Made by a program: the position numbers and the translations under genes
Source: an uncultured Clostridia bacterium
GTDB lineage: Bacteria; Bacillota; Clostridia; Saccharofermentanales; Fastidiosipilaceae
Assembly (NCBI GenBank): GCA_947253135.1
Contig: CAMXYS010000023.1
Span: 1-15,611, forward strand
Reading direction: 5' to 3'
DNA length: 15,611 nt
Notes under the pieces: generated by a model
Databases searched by the model: none
What the model was told of the DNA's origin: nothing
What the model saw: the letters and a program-made list of their open reading frames with translations, nothing else
Part shown: positions 7,009 to 14,262 of the stretch, one piece after another
Position numbering within the stretch: the stretch's first letter is position 1
How the letters are laid out: every line of letters begins with the position of its first letter

Positions 7009-8874
7009 TTAGGCCTTATCGCCACCGGCGTCTTTAAAGTCAGCCTCGTAGGTTCCGCCGCCGCTCGGTCCGGCACCGGCTGCACCTCCGGGTTGACCGC
7101 CGCCGGTTTGATCTTGTGGTCCGGCCTGTCCCGCTGCTGCCCCTGCCTCTTTATAGATGCGTTCACCGGCCGCAGAGAGGGCCTGCTGCAAGGCCTCTTG
7201 GTCTGCCTTGATCGCGGCGACATCATCGCCTGTCATGCTAGTCTTCAATTTGTCTCGGGCCGCTTCAATTTGCTGTTTTTCGGTATCAGTCAGCTGGTCA
7301 GCCAGGTCCTTTAAAGTTTTATCCGCACTGTAAACAGCAGTCTCTGCCTCATTGTGAACTTCCGCCTTTTCCCGGTTGGCCTTGTCCTCGTTGGCATACT
7401 GTTCTGCCTCTTTGACAGCCCGATCAATCTCTTCGTCCGTCATATTGGTCGAAGCTGTAATCGTAATTTTTTGCTCTTTACCGGTGCCCTTGTCAGTTGC
7501 CGTAACGTTGACAATGCCGTTAGCATCGATGTCAAAGCTGACTTCAATTTGCGGCACACCCCGGGGGGCCGGAGCAATGCCATCGAGGGTAAAGCGGCCC
7601 AGCGGCTTATTGTCTCTGGCCATCTCGCGTTCGCCCTGTAAAACATTGACTTCAACGGAGGTTTGATTGTCCGCCGCTGTGGAGAAGATCTGGCTCTTCT
7701 TGGTGGGAATCGTTGTATTGCGCTCGATCAAACGGGTGAAGACACCGCCCATCGTCTCAATGCCCAAAGACAGGGGCGTGACGTCAAGCAGCAACAAGTC
7801 CTGCACGTCGCCGGTCAAAACACCGGCCTGGATCGCTGCACCTAAGGCTACACATTCATCCGGGTTAATGCCTTTAAAGGGCTCTTTGTCAAAGAATTTA
7901 TTGACGCTCTCCTGGACAGCCGGGATCCGGGTGGAGCCACCGACCAGCAAGACCTTATTAATGTCGCCGGCACTCAGGCCGGAGTCCGACATGGCATTGC
8001 GCAGAGGCACCATGGCCGCCTCTACCAAATCGGCCGTTAACTCGTCAAATTTAGCCCGGCTCAAGGTCAAGTCCAAGTGCTTGGTGCCGTTGGCATCAGC
8101 TGTGATGTAAGGCAGATTAATATTGGTCGAAGTCACACCGGACAATTCAATCTTGGCTTTTTCAGCCGCATCACGCAGCCTCTGCATAGCCATCCGGTCA
8201 CGGTTCAAATCAATCCCCTGTTCCTTTTTAAATTCAGCTACCATCCAATCGACGATGCGGTGGTCAAAATCGTCGCCGCCGAGGCGGTTATTGCCATTGG
8301 TGGCCAGGACCTGAAAGACGCCGTCGCCGATCTCTAAGATGGAGACGTCGAAGGTGCCGCCGCCCAAGTCAAAGACGACAATATTTTGATCCTCTTCTTT
8401 GTCCAAGCCATAGGCCAGAGAGGCCGCTGTCGGCTCGTTGATAATCCGCATGACCTCCAAGCCTGCAATTTTACCGGCGTCGCTGGTGGCCTGCCGCTGT
8501 GAATCGCTGAAGTAGGCCGGCACGGTAATAACAGCCTGCGTGACGGTCTCTCCCAGATAGGCTTCTGCGTCTGCCTTCAGTTTTTGTAAGATAATGGCGG
8601 AAATTTCTTGCGGGGTGTAGCTCTTCCCGTCTACTTCAATCTTGTGACCGGTGCCCATCTCCCGCTTGATCGACTGGATCGTCCGATCCGGATTTGTCAC
8701 TGCTTGTCGTTTAGCGACTTCGCCTACTAAGCGTTCGCCGTCCTTTGTAAAAGCCACCACTGAAGGGGTCGTCCGACTACCCTCAGGGTTGGTGATGACA
8801 ACCGGTTCGCCGCCCTCCATCACCGCCACGCATGAGTTGGTGGTACCTAAGTCAATGCCGATTACTCTAGCCAT
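7009..8874 (-). CDS. dnaK: Chaperone DnaK (Hsp70)
   Basis: ATP-driven chaperone of the cytoplasm that works with DnaJ and the nucleotide exchange factor GrpE. About 621 residues. ATPase domain motifs: [14 protein letters not shown] at 5-18, [12 protein letters not shown] at 145-156, [15 protein letters not shown] at 166-180, and [13 protein letters not shown] at 309-321. The interdomain linker [13 protein letters not shown] is at 359-371, followed by the beta-sandwich and helical lid. The C-terminus is Gly/Ala/Gln-rich and ends [13 protein letters not shown]. The roughly 23-residue insert found near residue 75 in Gram-negative DnaK is absent, as in Gram-positive bacteria. I place the start at the ATG at 8874 because GGAGG lies six bases upstream; the longer frame opening at 8892 includes this ribosome site and is unlikely. 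Follows grpE by 57 bp with no promoter seen between, so it is probably driven from the CIRCE promoter before hrcA. Confidence 0.98.
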   Translation of the reverse strand: MARVIGIDLGTTNSCVAVMEGGEPVVITNPEGSRTTPSVVAFTKDGERLVGEVAKRQAVTNPDRTIQSIKREMGTGHKIEVDGKSYTPQEISAIILQKLKADAEAYLGETVTQAVITVPAYFSDSQRQATSDAGKIAGLEVMRIINEPTAASLAYGLDKEEDQNIVVFDLGGGTFDVSILEIGDGVFQVLATNGNNRLGGDDFDHRIVDWMVAEFKKEQGIDLNRDRMAMQRLRDAAEKAKIELSGVTSTNINLPYITADANGTKHLDLTLSRAKFDELTADLVEAAMVPLRNAMSDSGLSAGDINKVLLVGGSTRIPAVQESVNKFFDKEPFKGINPDECVALGAAIQAGVLTGDVQDLLLLDVTPLSLGIETMGGVFTRLIERNTTIPTKKSQIFSTAADNQTSVEVNVLQGEREMARDNKPLGRFTLDGIAPAPRGVPQIEVSFDIDANGIVNVTATDKGTGKEQKITITASTNMTDEEIDRAVKEAEQYANEDKANREKAEVHNEAETAVYSADKTLKDLADQLTDTEKQQIEAARDKLKTSMTGDDVAAIKADQEALQQALSAAGERIYKEAGAAAGQAGPQDQTGGGQPGGAAGAGPSGGGTYEADFKDAGGDKA

Positions 8875-8931
8875 ATAAAGCCTCCGTTTCACTCGTTTGT
8901 TCGTTTTTACTTAAAAGGGTCGTTTGTTCTT

Positions 8932-9609
8932 CTAATTAGCTACCTTGACAACGCTGTGTCGCAAAACTTTGTCGCCTCTGCGCCAGCCCTTTTCAAAGAC
9001 TTCCGTCACCTCCTGGTGCCCGTGGTCATCGCTGTCTTCATGCAGGACTGCAGCGTGCAGATTGGGGTCAAAGGTCTCGCCCAGGGCCTCAATTTCTTCT
9101 ACGCCTTGCTTCTCCAAAACCTCTTTGATCTGGCGGTGGATCATCTCAACACCGGTGCGCACGCTCGCCGCTTGTTCATTGTCCGGATCTAATCCTTCAC
9201 TGGCCGACAAAGCTCGCTCTATATTGTCAACGACCGGTAGAAAGCTACTGACAACATCAACCACCGCTTGTTCATACAGTCGATTTTTTTCATCTTGAGA
9301 GCGCCGGCGGAAATTTTCGTATTCAGCCGCCAAGCGTCGAAAACGATCATCGGCTTCAACCAAAACTTGATTTAACTCCTCGTCAGACACAGCCGTTTCC
9401 GTTTGGTTTGCTGTGGTCTGATCCTGCTGATTAGAAGCATTTTGTCCCGCTTCGGTTCCCGTCTCTGTCTCAGCAGAAACCGTTTCGGCTTCCACCTCAG
9501 TTGTAGCTGCCGTTTCTGCTTTTATATTTGCCTCCGACTCAGCTGCAGCAGTTGTTTCCGGCTGCCTTTTTTGCCTTTTGTTCTTTTTGTGGTCGCCCAT
9601 AAAATACAT
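8932..9609 (-). CDS. grpE: Nucleotide exchange factor GrpE
   Basis: Dimeric cofactor that releases ADP from DnaK; it also acts as a thermosensor in studied bacteria. 225 residues, longer than many Firmicute GrpEs because of a disordered N-terminal tail. After a basic stretch (KKNKRQKRQ, 8-16), residues 17-75 are almost only Ala, Thr, Glu, Gln, Asn and Ser. The long coiled-coil dimer helix follows at about 78-125 (with AAEYENFRRR at 94-103), then the beta-domain with ALGETFDPNLHAAV at 175-188 and the C-terminal signature GWRRGDKVLRHSVVKV at 208-223. Two ATG starts are possible: 9609, with AAGGAG only three bases upstream, and 9600, with the same site twelve bases away. It begins 7 bp after the hrcA stop and is clearly cotranscribed with it. 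Confidence 0.95.
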   Translation of the reverse strand: MYFMGDHKKNKRQKRQPETTAAAESEANIKAETAATTEVEAETVSAETETGTEAGQNASNQQDQTTANQTETAVSDEELNQVLVEADDRFRRLAAEYENFRRRSQDEKNRLYEQAVVDVVSSFLPVVDNIERALSASEGLDPDNEQAASVRTGVEMIHRQIKEVLEKQGVEEIEALGETFDPNLHAAVLHEDSDDHGHQEVTEVFEKGWRRGDKVLRHSVVKVAN

Positions 9610-9616
9610 CTTCTCC

Positions 9617-10648
9617 TTATGTTAAATCCACCTGTAAGCGGCTATTTAATGCTTCTCTGATATAACCCAAACTGCCGCTTACACGCCCGTAGGGCATGCG
9701 CTTAGGCCCCACTATGCCGAGGCTGCCCCGACCGACCATCCCATGGTATGTAGCCGTGACAAAACTGCAATTGCGCAAAACATCCGGTTCCAGTTCTTCA
9801 CCGATGCGGATCGTCACTGCTTCCGTTGCCGCCGTTTTTTCGAGTTGGGCCAATAAGTAATCCTTTTTATTTTCCACTAGATTGGCCACAGCAGCACTTT
9901 CATCCGGGTGGTTGAGATCTTGTAATTTAAATAAATTGCTCAAACCTTCAACCAGGGCTACAGCCTGCTTTGACTCTTGAATCAGTTGATAAACCAGTTT
10001 GCTCAACAGTTCGGCCATGTGCTGCGATCTCAATTGATTTAGAAACAAGGCTGCAATCTCTTCCGCCTTGATCGCGCCTGAAGGGCGACCGGAAAAAGCC
10101 CGACAAAAAGCTTCTGCCGCCACAGCCAACTCCCGGCTCGGAACAGGCATCCCCAGCCCGGCCAGGCTGTGACTGACCGGACCTTCCTCCGGAATTAACA
10201 GGAGGAGAATTTCACCGGTCTCTACCGGAAATAGGCGCAAGGCCTTTAACCTGAGGTCCGGTAGACCTGCGATAAAGGCAATTGCTGTATAGCCGGTCAA
10301 GTCAGACAACAATTTAGCAGCTCGCCGCAAGAGCGCCACCGGCTCCGGCAACTCTTCAGCCAAAGCCTGCTCAACTTGAGTCCGGTCTGCCAGTGACAGC
10401 AAAACCGGTGTCATCAGTTTGTCGACATAGACCCGATAGCCTTTATCTGAAGGTACCCGTCCGGCCGAAACATGGGGCTGCAACAAGTAGCCCGACCGCT
10501 CCAGGTCAGCCAAAATATTTCTGACCGTAGCGGAAGACACCTGCAAATTGCAATGATCAACAATACTCTTGGAGCCCACCGGTTCGGATGTCCTGACATA
10601 ACCGTCCACGACAGCCTTTAATACCAGCCGTTTTCGATCATTTAACAT
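9617..10648 (-). CDS. hrcA: Heat-inducible transcription repressor HrcA
   Basis: Represses class I heat-shock genes by binding CIRCE operators; its activity depends on GroEL in studied species. 343 residues, normal for the family. The N-terminal winged helix has the expected sequence: KAVVDGYVRTSEPVGS at 10-25, then SSATVRNILADLERSGYL at 37-54 as the recognition helix, then HVSAGRVPSDKGYRVYVD. The C-terminal GAF-like dimerisation domain follows, ending near the conserved PKRMPYGRV segment. I place the start at the ATG at 10648, with AAAGGAG ten bases upstream. The frame stays open to a TTG at 10693, but that would put coding sequence through the CIRCE operator. First gene of hrcA-grpE-dnaK-dnaJ-prmA and very probably autoregulated. 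Confidence 0.96.
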   Translation of the reverse strand: MLNDRKRLVLKAVVDGYVRTSEPVGSKSIVDHCNLQVSSATVRNILADLERSGYLLQPHVSAGRVPSDKGYRVYVDKLMTPVLLSLADRTQVEQALAEELPEPVALLRRAAKLLSDLTGYTAIAFIAGLPDLRLKALRLFPVETGEILLLLIPEEGPVSHSLAGLGMPVPSRELAVAAEAFCRAFSGRPSGAIKAEEIAALFLNQLRSQHMAELLSKLVYQLIQESKQAVALVEGLSNLFKLQDLNHPDESAAVANLVENKKDYLLAQLEKTAATEAVTIRIGEELEPDVLRNCSFVTATYHGMVGRGSLGIVGPKRMPYGRVSGSLGYIREALNSRLQVDLT

Positions 10649-10667
10649 CTGTGCGGAACTCCTTTCA

Positions 10668-10694
10668 TCAGCACTCAGCCTTCCCGAGTGCAAG
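10668..10694 (-). promoter_or_regulatory. CIRCE operator (HrcA binding site)
   Basis: Inverted repeat GCACTC (10671-10676), nine bases, GAGTGC (10686-10691). Against the consensus TTAGCACTC-N9-GAGTGCTAA the left arm matches eight of nine and the right arm seven of nine. It covers the predicted transcription start, downstream of the -10 box and upstream of the hrcA ribosome site, as in other HrcA-controlled operons. Confidence 0.93.
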
Positions 10695-10698
10695 TATT

Positions 10699-10727
10699 AA
10701 TTTATCACCCCCACCGAGGAAAGTCAA
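10699..10727 (-). promoter_or_regulatory. SigA-type promoter of the hrcA operon
   Basis: On the minus strand TTGACT (10727-10722) and TAAATT (10704-10699) are separated by 17 bp. The -35 matches five of six bases and the -10 four of six. The start would fall at about 10692, inside the CIRCE operator, which explains how HrcA can block it. The 174 bp between hemW and hrcA hold this promoter; no clear hemW terminator was found. Confidence 0.75.
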
Positions 10728-10822
10728 TGAAGATCAATTTGCCTTTATTAAACTTTCAATGAACATCTGCCGAAAAGGGTTTTAGTCGCCTGATTTAGGC
10801 CCTTTCAGGGAATATTGCGCCA

Positions 10823-12148
10823 TCAATCCGATGCTAAGTCTAAAAATTCCAGATAAACTTGGTTGGCCCAATCCAGTCCCTTATCGGTCAAGCAATAATG
10901 CCGCTGATCGACGACTCCGCCGTCCTGCTGATAACAACCGCCTCGTTGGCGGATGAGCCCCCGTCGGAGCAAGTCAGCCAAAGCCCGATCGGCAGCAGCC
11001 GGCCAACTTTTGCCAAATTGGCGTCGAAAATCAGCAGCAGAAACCCCGTCTGCCGTCCGAAAACCCAAGAAGAAAAATTCTTCTACAGCCTCCTGTTCAC
11101 CGATTTCTTCTTCCAGCTTAGCCGTGCCCGCGCCGGCACCGGCCATATAGGCGTCGAGATCAGCCGTCTGCAGATAACGCCGGCCCCCGATAAAGGCCGC
11201 AGCCCCACAACCGAAGCCATAATAAGGCAGACCCCGCCAGTAAGTTAAATTGTGCTGCGACTCAAAGCCCGGCAAGGCGACATTGCTAACCTCGTAATGC
11301 CGGTAACCGGCCTGCTTAAAAAGAGCCAGGGCGGACTTGTACATTTGCCGTTCGACCACATCATCCGGCAGGCCCAGCCCGGCCGGATAGAGCCGGTCAA
11401 AGGGGGTCCCCGGTTCGACCGTCAAAGAATAAAAAGAGATATGGGGCAGCCCCCGTTCCAACAAAAACCGAGCTGTGGATAAACTGTCTGCCAACTCTTC
11501 AGTCGGCAAGGCCAGCATCATGTCGGCACTGATATTGGTAAAGCCTGCTGTTCTCGCAGTTGTGAGCAAGTGGTCAAAATCAGCCACTGTATGGCGGCGG
11601 CTCAGTTTTTTAAGCAATTGGTCAGAAGCAGTTTGCAGACCGATGCTCAAGCGGTTAAAACCACCTGCCCGCACCGCCGGCAATAAGCCCGGAGAAGCAG
11701 TTCCCGGGTTGACCTCCAGGGTGACCTCCGCTCCCTCTTCCAAGCCAAAAGATTCCTTTAAAGCGGCCAGAATTTCCAGGAGGGCTGAGGCCGGCAGGTC
11801 ACCGGGGGTGCCACCGCCAAAATAGACTGTCTTTAAAGGTCCCCGGCAGACCGGTTCGCCGTATAAATCAACCCCCAAATTGCGGGCAGTCCGGTGAATT
11901 TCGGCAGTCACGGCGCGGACATAGGCGGGTACACAAGCGGCCCGGCCGGCATAAGAGACAAAATCACAATAACCGCACTTGGCTACACAAAAAGGGATGT
12001 GGACATAGGCGGCCGCCGGTTTTTGCAAAAAATTAGCCTGCCCAGGACGGACAGCCGAAGAGCGGGCTCGATCAATGGCGGACGCAAAAGAAGGTTCATC
12101 AGCCTCCGCAATTACATTTTTCTTAAAAATTTCTTGATCAGGCGTCAC
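10823..12148 (-). CDS. hemW: Radical SAM heme chaperone HemW
   Basis: HemN-like radical SAM protein. HemW homologues bind heme and deliver it to membrane enzymes; they were long misnamed coproporphyrinogen oxidases. The 4Fe-4S motif CVAKCGYC (Cys54, 58, 61) is followed by DF, as in HemW, and lacks the fourth cysteine typical of true HemN. SAM-binding GGGTP is at 111-115. A TIM-barrel core and a C-terminal winged-helix (about 380-435, GLIRQRGGCY) follow. The GTG start at 12148 overlaps the upstream stop as GTGA, which suggests translational coupling, but it gives an N-terminus of about 40 residues more than usual before AAYVHIPFC. A TTG at 12028, with a weak CAGG seven bases upstream, would give a more typical 401-residue protein. 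Location beside hrcA is standard for Firmicutes; the upstream neighbours are not. Confidence 0.93.
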   Translation of the reverse strand: MTPDQEIFKKNVIAEADEPSFASAIDRARSSAVRPGQANFLQKPAAAYVHIPFCVAKCGYCDFVSYAGRAACVPAYVRAVTAEIHRTARNLGVDLYGEPVCRGPLKTVYFGGGTPGDLPASALLEILAALKESFGLEEGAEVTLEVNPGTASPGLLPAVRAGGFNRLSIGLQTASDQLLKKLSRRHTVADFDHLLTTARTAGFTNISADMMLALPTEELADSLSTARFLLERGLPHISFYSLTVEPGTPFDRLYPAGLGLPDDVVERQMYKSALALFKQAGYRHYEVSNVALPGFESQHNLTYWRGLPYYGFGCGAAAFIGGRRYLQTADLDAYMAGAGAGTAKLEEEIGEQEAVEEFFFLGFRTADGVSAADFRRQFGKSWPAAADRALADLLRRGLIRQRGGCYQQDGGVVDQRHYCLTDKGLDWANQVYLEFLDLASD

Positions 12149-12810
12149 GGTTTTAAATAAGCCCTCACTCTTCTATAAAAGCGCTTAAAGCTGGGCGACT
12201 GATTAGCTGCCGGCTGCATCCCGGGAGCGATGGCAGCTGCCCAGCGAAATTTGTAGCGGCCGACGGCCGGGTAGCCCAATTCTACCAAGTCACAGGCTCG
12301 GTCACCCAACAAAACTTCTGCCAAGCATTCCCAGGTGCCGCATACACTGTCCTGTTGATAAGCAGCCAGACGCTCACGGTCAGCTTCAGGGTAAGCTTTC
12401 AAGAGTGCCTCCGGATCACCCAAAAGCCAGGCTTCCAATTCTTCAATAGCCACACCGACCACGGTGGCAACCGCCGGCGACGACCGCAAAATAACCTGCT
12501 GTAAGTGCTCAAACAAGGCCCCCGGTTCCCGGTTATCCGCATCCATTACTAAAATTAAGAGCAGCTCTCCCGGTCGGTTGCCATAAACCTTGTTGTAGGC
12601 TCTTAACTTGGCCGGCAACTGACTGAGCAAACCCATCTCATTGGGCTTGGGCGGTGTCAGCAGTTCAGCTGCCGAGGGCAGGTGGCCAATCCCCCGGTGA
12701 GGGTAGACCCCCAGCGGACAGTCCAGGTTCACTTCCTTTAAAATAGCCTTCAAAACATGGTATATCAGTACGCTGCCTGACTTGTCTTCAACCAGGGCAT
12801 CAATCCTCAC
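12145..12810 (-). CDS. DUF4276-like TOPRIM-fold protein (partner of the ATPase)
   Basis: 221-residue protein with the layout of DUF4276/OLD-type TOPRIM proteins. Visible pieces: an N-terminal strand ending in VEDKSGS at 7-13, where Glu8 is in the place of the TOPRIM glutamate; a hydrophobic strand LLLILVMDADN at 83-93 giving the D-x-D pair Asp90/Asp92; IEELEAWLLGD at 122-131; and a basic C-terminus, SPSFKRFYRRVRAY at 205-218, typical of the family. TOPRIM proteins of this kind cut or bind nucleic acid, but activity here is inferred. The GTG start at 12810 overlaps the ATPase stop by 11 bp, and its own stop overlaps the hemW start by 4 bp. The pairing with an AAA ATPase resembles two-gene phage-defence modules. 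Family call is from motif recall, not a search. Confidence 0.72.
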   Translation of the reverse strand: MRIDALVEDKSGSVLIYHVLKAILKEVNLDCPLGVYPHRGIGHLPSAAELLTPPKPNEMGLLSQLPAKLRAYNKVYGNRPGELLLILVMDADNREPGALFEHLQQVILRSSPAVATVVGVAIEELEAWLLGDPEALLKAYPEADRERLAAYQQDSVCGTWECLAEVLLGDRACDLVELGYPAVGRYKFRWAAAIAPGMQPAANQSPSFKRFYRRVRAYLKP

Positions 12811-14161
12811 GTTCGGTTGCCTCCGTCAAATCCAGCCCCTCGCCATCGGCTCCCTCTTCCAGCTGAGAGCCAACTGTCGTCATAGTTGCAGGTTGATCAA
12901 AATGGCCGGAATACCACTGGGCTCCTAAGGATATCCCTTCGTCGTACATGGCTGCCACCAGGGGGATGTCCGCTAAACACACAGCCCTGGCCCCGCCGTC
13001 CTCCGTCCGCTCATAGTTCCAAACTTCAGCAGGGTTAGCCATGTCCAATAGGCTGTTATTGTGGGTGTTAAAAAAAAGTTGAACTTCGGGATAACCATTT
13101 ATGACATACTGCCTCATCGCCTCAGCCAGACCTTCTACCCGGTCGTAGAACAGGCCGACATCCGGATTTTCGAGCATAATCAGAGGTCTGGGGCCGGGAT
13201 CTTTAAGGAGCAGCAACAGGTTGAACAGCTTGCCCTCATTGCCCTGCAAAAGGGCCGGCAGACGGTTGAGTCTGATGCTGTCACCGCGCCCCATCAAGCC
13301 ACCTATTTCCCGCATGGCAGACCGATAAATCTCAGGTTTTTTCTCTTTAAACCAAAGTAAAAAATTTCTGGTGTTGGACATATACTCATCTAAGTGTTTG
13401 TGACCACCACCTGCTCGCTCTTGAGCACCGGCCAAGCGACTTTGCTCAGCTGCTTGATAAAAGGTGTTTTCGCCCGCATTTTGTCGGCAAAAATACCAGC
13501 GCCGCACTTGATCGGCGAGGGCATGGAGTGCCGGGAATTGGCGCTGGACCCCATAAAGAGCCAAGGCTGACCGAGTGGAATCGTCTAAGTCAACCGAGCA
13601 ATTGAGGCTGCCGTCCGAACTGACCAAGCCCCGCCCCCCCTCCACCTTTAAGTAGAGGCGTTCGCCGGCATACCGTTTCGCCTGTTGTGGGAAGCTGATT
13701 GAGCGCTGCCCTAGACCCAAAAGTTGTAAACGGCGGCGGGTGCAACTGATACCGGTCACCTGTTCACTGACCAGGTGGGGGCGGTCAAATTCATCGCCGA
13801 CCAGCAAAATTTGCCAGCTAAGAATCTCGGCTGTCTTGCGACAGAGGACATGAACTTTAAAAAATATGCCATCAGCTGACCCATCGGCTGTCTTTAAAGA
13901 ACTGTAGCCCAACCGCCCCTTGGCATTACAGGCATATTGGATATCATGGCGCAGACTGTCAGCTAAAAGGTCTAGGGCTTCAAAAATTAAGGTTTTACCC
14001 GTTGAGTTGCGGCCGACAAAGGCACAGAGCGGGCGCAGTGGGCGAAAAAGGGTGGCCTGGCCCTCCTCCTGCTCAGCTGTCAAAAGAGCTGTAGGGTCAG
14101 TCAAACCGATCTGAAAATCTTTAAAAACGGCATAGCCTTTCAGTTCAAGTCCCAAAAGCAT
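12800..14161 (-). CDS. AAA_21-type (RecF/OLD-like) ATPase
   Basis: 453-residue ATPase of the SMC/ABC-like AAA_21 group. N-terminal strand LELKGYAVFKDFQIGL at 5-20 is the usual RecF-like start. Walker A is GRNSTGKT at 50-57. A long central insert covers about 110-290. The region of the ABC signature reads QGNEGKLFNLLLLL (306-319) rather than S-x-G-T. Walker B is PLIMLENPDVGL at 326-337, where Glu331-Asn332 replaces the usual Asp/Glu-Glu pair. The H-loop is FFNTHNNSLLDM at 363-374, with His367. A conserved tail motif, EGISLGAQWYSGHF, is at 408-421, followed by an acidic end. ATG at 14161 has a good AAGGAG ribosome site. The stop lies within the start of the DUF4276-like gene, so the two are made together. 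It may energise or gate the TOPRIM partner; that role is inference. Confidence 0.82.
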   Translation of the reverse strand: MLLGLELKGYAVFKDFQIGLTDPTALLTAEQEEGQATLFRPLRPLCAFVGRNSTGKTLIFEALDLLADSLRHDIQYACNAKGRLGYSSLKTADGSADGIFFKVHVLCRKTAEILSWQILLVGDEFDRPHLVSEQVTGISCTRRRLQLLGLGQRSISFPQQAKRYAGERLYLKVEGGRGLVSSDGSLNCSVDLDDSTRSALALYGVQRQFPALHALADQVRRWYFCRQNAGENTFYQAAEQSRLAGAQERAGGGHKHLDEYMSNTRNFLLWFKEKKPEIYRSAMREIGGLMGRGDSIRLNRLPALLQGNEGKLFNLLLLLKDPGPRPLIMLENPDVGLFYDRVEGLAEAMRQYVINGYPEVQLFFNTHNNSLLDMANPAEVWNYERTEDGGARAVCLADIPLVAAMYDEGISLGAQWYSGHFDQPATMTTVGSQLEEGADGEGLDLTEATERED

Positions 14162-14198
14162 GACCTTATCTCCTTATTTTACCGGCCGTACTGCCTAA

Positions 14199-14213
14199 AA
14201 CAGGTCTCCTGTT
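14199..14213 (-). terminator. Small hairpin with short T-run downstream of the M28-like gene
   Basis: AACAGG and CCTGTT pair around a 3-nt loop, and on the minus strand the stem runs into TTTT. It lies in the 101-bp gap between the M28-like gene and the ATPase. It is short and may only reduce read-through. Confidence 0.3.
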
Positions 14214-14262
14214 CAGTTCATCAGCCTGCCGCAGCAGCCGTTTCCTCCCTTTCTGTCGCAAG

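Noticed and set aside
7354..8337. Several overlapping plus-strand open frames opposite dnaK
   Set aside because: Long antisense frames opposite dnaK are a common by-product of its codon use; these show no family signature and overlap one another.
10749..10822. Possible terminator after hemW
   Set aside because: Only 4-6 bp interrupted stems (for example around CCCTTTCAGGG) with no proper T-run; too weak to call, so read-through from hemW into hrcA remains possible.
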